Shown here one piece after another: positions 21,496-22,632 of a stretch of 22,632 nt of DNA. This DNA is from JANQRA01 sp035550735. Lineage in GTDB: Bacteria; Actinomycetota; Acidimicrobiia; Spongiisociales; ZC4RG35. Where the stretch lies: positions 1-22,632 of the forward strand of contig DASZOM010000039.1 of the NCBI GenBank assembly GCA_035550735.1. The letters are read 5' to 3'. The notes beneath the pieces are model-generated. The model had not been told where the DNA came from, did not search any database, and saw only the letters and a program-made list of their open reading frames with translations. Made by a program: the position numbers and the translations under genes. The stretch's first letter is position 1. The number at the start of each line of letters is the position of its first letter.

Positions 21496-22625
21496 ACGAA
21501 TCCACTCTCACATCGGTCACCGCCTCCCTCGTCAAACGGGGCAACCACCGCGGCTTCCTCACCATGGCGGAGGTCCAGCAGGAGCTGGAGGACATCGAGG
21601 CCCCAGGAGAGGCCTTCGAGCGAGTCGCCGACGAGCTCCGCATCAAGGGCATCAAGCTGCTCGAGGAGGGACCCGCCGTAGTCGAGGAGAACATCGAGGT
21701 CTCCCAGATATCGGTTTCCGACCCGGTGCGTCTCTATCTCAACGATCTCGGCCGCTATCCGCTGCTCACCGCACAGCAGGAAGTCGAGCTGGCGATGCAG
21801 ATCGAGGCGGGCAACAAGGCCCAGGAACGGCTCTCCAAGGGAGAGTCGCTGTCGCCCGAGGATGAGGCCCTGCTGCAGCACCAGGTCGAGGTGGCGAAAT
21901 CGGCTCACGATTCGCTGGTCAACTCCAACCTGCGTCTGGTGGTGTCGCTGGCACGTCGGTATGTGGGGCGGGGGATGGCGCTCCTCGACCTGATCCAGGA
22001 GGGCAACGTCGGCCTGATGCGCGCCGTCGAGCGCTTCGACTACCGGCGTGGGTTCAAGTTCTCCACATATGCGACGTGGTGGATCAGACAGTCGATCTCG
22101 CGGGCGATCGCCGACCAGGGGCGAACCATCCGCATGCCGATCCACGTCCTCGACTCGGTGAACAAGCTCACCCGGCTGCAGCGTGAGCTGACCCAGCTTC
22201 GTGGTCACCCCCCGACTGTCGAGGAGCTGGCCAACGAGCTCGACCTGCCGGTGGAACGGGTAGCCGAGTTGCGTCGCATCGCCCAGGACACGGTGTCTTT
22301 GGAGACCCCAGTCGGCGAGGACGAGGACGGGACGCTCGGAGACCTGGTCGAGGATGTCGACTCCGAGATGCCGGCCGATGTGGCCACTTTCACCTCGCTG
22401 CAGAGCCAGCTCGCCGAGGCGTTGGAGGGTCTGAGTGAGCGGGAGAGACAGGTTCTGGTCATGCGTTTCGGTCTTGCCGACGGCAAGCCTCGCACCCTCG
22501 AGGAGGTCGGGGTCTACTTCAATGTCACCCGGGAGCGGATCCGTCAGCTGGAGACCAAAGCGCTGGCCAAGCTGCGTCATCCCGACAAGTCAGGTCGGCT
22601 CCAGGGCTTCCTCGAAGACGCCTGA
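21492..22625 (+). CDS. rpoD: RNA polymerase primary sigma factor (group 1 sigma-70)
   Basis: A 377-residue housekeeping sigma factor. A short region 1.1-like segment (GFLTMAEVQQELEDIE... to about residue 60) is followed by region 1.2 (SDPVRLYLNDLGRYPLLTAQQEVELA). The conserved region 2 contains NLRLVVSLARRYVGRGM, LIQEGNVGLMRAVERFD and KFSTYATWWIRQSISRAIAD. Region 3 holds RTIRMPIHVLDSVNKL, and region 4 holds ERERQVLVMRFGL and the helix-turn-helix TLEEVGVYFNVTRERIRQLE. The frame opens upstream at 21333, inside dnaG; the ATG at 21492, overlapping the dnaG stop, gives the proper start. It lacks the long acidic or alanine-rich N-terminal extension of Streptomyces HrdB and mycobacterial SigA, a sign of a different actinobacterial lineage. 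Seven bases remain after the stop. Confidence 0.96.
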   Translation: MNESTLTSVTASLVKRGNHRGFLTMAEVQQELEDIEAPGEAFERVADELRIKGIKLLEEGPAVVEENIEVSQISVSDPVRLYLNDLGRYPLLTAQQEVELAMQIEAGNKAQERLSKGESLSPEDEALLQHQVEVAKSAHDSLVNSNLRLVVSLARRYVGRGMALLDLIQEGNVGLMRAVERFDYRRGFKFSTYATWWIRQSISRAIADQGRTIRMPIHVLDSVNKLTRLQRELTQLRGHPPTVEELANELDLPVERVAELRRIAQDTVSLETPVGEDEDGTLGDLVEDVDSEMPADVATFTSLQSQLAEALEGLSERERQVLVMRFGLADGKPRTLEEVGVYFNVTRERIRQLETKALAKLRHPDKSGRLQGFLEDA

Positions 22626-22632
22626 GCGCCCC

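Noticed and set aside
20811..22580. 589-codon open frame on the minus strand across dnaG and rpoD
   Set aside because: It is fully antisense to two unmistakable genes, has no recognisable domain and reflects the lack of stop codons in GC-rich antisense frames.
1..22632. Search for CRISPR repeats, insertion sequences, prophage or toxin-antitoxin and defence genes
   Set aside because: No direct repeat series, transposase, integrase or defence-type domain is visible; nearly all sequence is explained by housekeeping or metabolic genes.

Overview
The window is high-GC, gene-dense bacterial chromosome, almost entirely coding and nearly all on the + strand. Protein similarity, GTG/TTG starts, tight ATGA/GTGA overlaps and a BldD-type regulator point to an actinobacterium. 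The mix of a PgpH-type HD phosphodiesterase, a compact RpoD and single-chain GlyRS suggests a deep lineage (Acidimicrobiia or a relative) rather than Streptomyces or Mycobacterium. That placement is inference; there is no rRNA gene here to confirm it.

Layout. Positions 68-1859 hold a divergent dihydropteroate-synthase-like gene and holA (DNA polymerase III delta). rpsT (ribosomal protein S20) lies convergently on the minus strand. lepA-hemW-hrcA-dnaJ-rsmE follow as one tightly packed run (2239-7893). A BldD-like regulator with a perfect 7-bp inverted repeat in front of its promoter interrupts the run. Then come phoH-pgpH-ybeY-corC-era (8397-14478). Three metabolic genes occupy the era-recO junction: a sarcosine-oxidase-like flavoprotein, a crotonase-fold protein and, on the minus strand, a pterin carbinolamine dehydratase. 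The window closes with recO-uppS-glyS-dnaG-rpoD (16900-22625).

The backbone is the old housekeeping block known from Firmicutes and Actinobacteria: translation and ribosome biogenesis (S20, LepA, RsmE, YbeY, Era, GlyRS), heat-shock control (HrcA, DnaJ), DNA replication and repair (HolA, RecO, DnaG), cell-wall lipid carrier synthesis (UppS) and the primary sigma factor. It combines a Bacillus-like feature (pgpH between phoH and ybeY, dnaG next to rpoD) with a Mycobacterium-like one (corC between ybeY and era).

No phage, transposon, CRISPR array, tRNA, rRNA or classical defence system was seen. The most unusual items are an SdrD-B-like calcium-binding beta-sandwich inserted in the extracellular part of PgpH, a recurring TANNNT hexamer 6-8 nt before the start codons of genes that begin a transcription unit (a leaderless-mRNA signature), the BldD-like regulator with a candidate operator and only half of the c-di-GMP signature, and two enzyme-fold proteins (DHPS-like and crotonase-like) that have lost family-defining residues.
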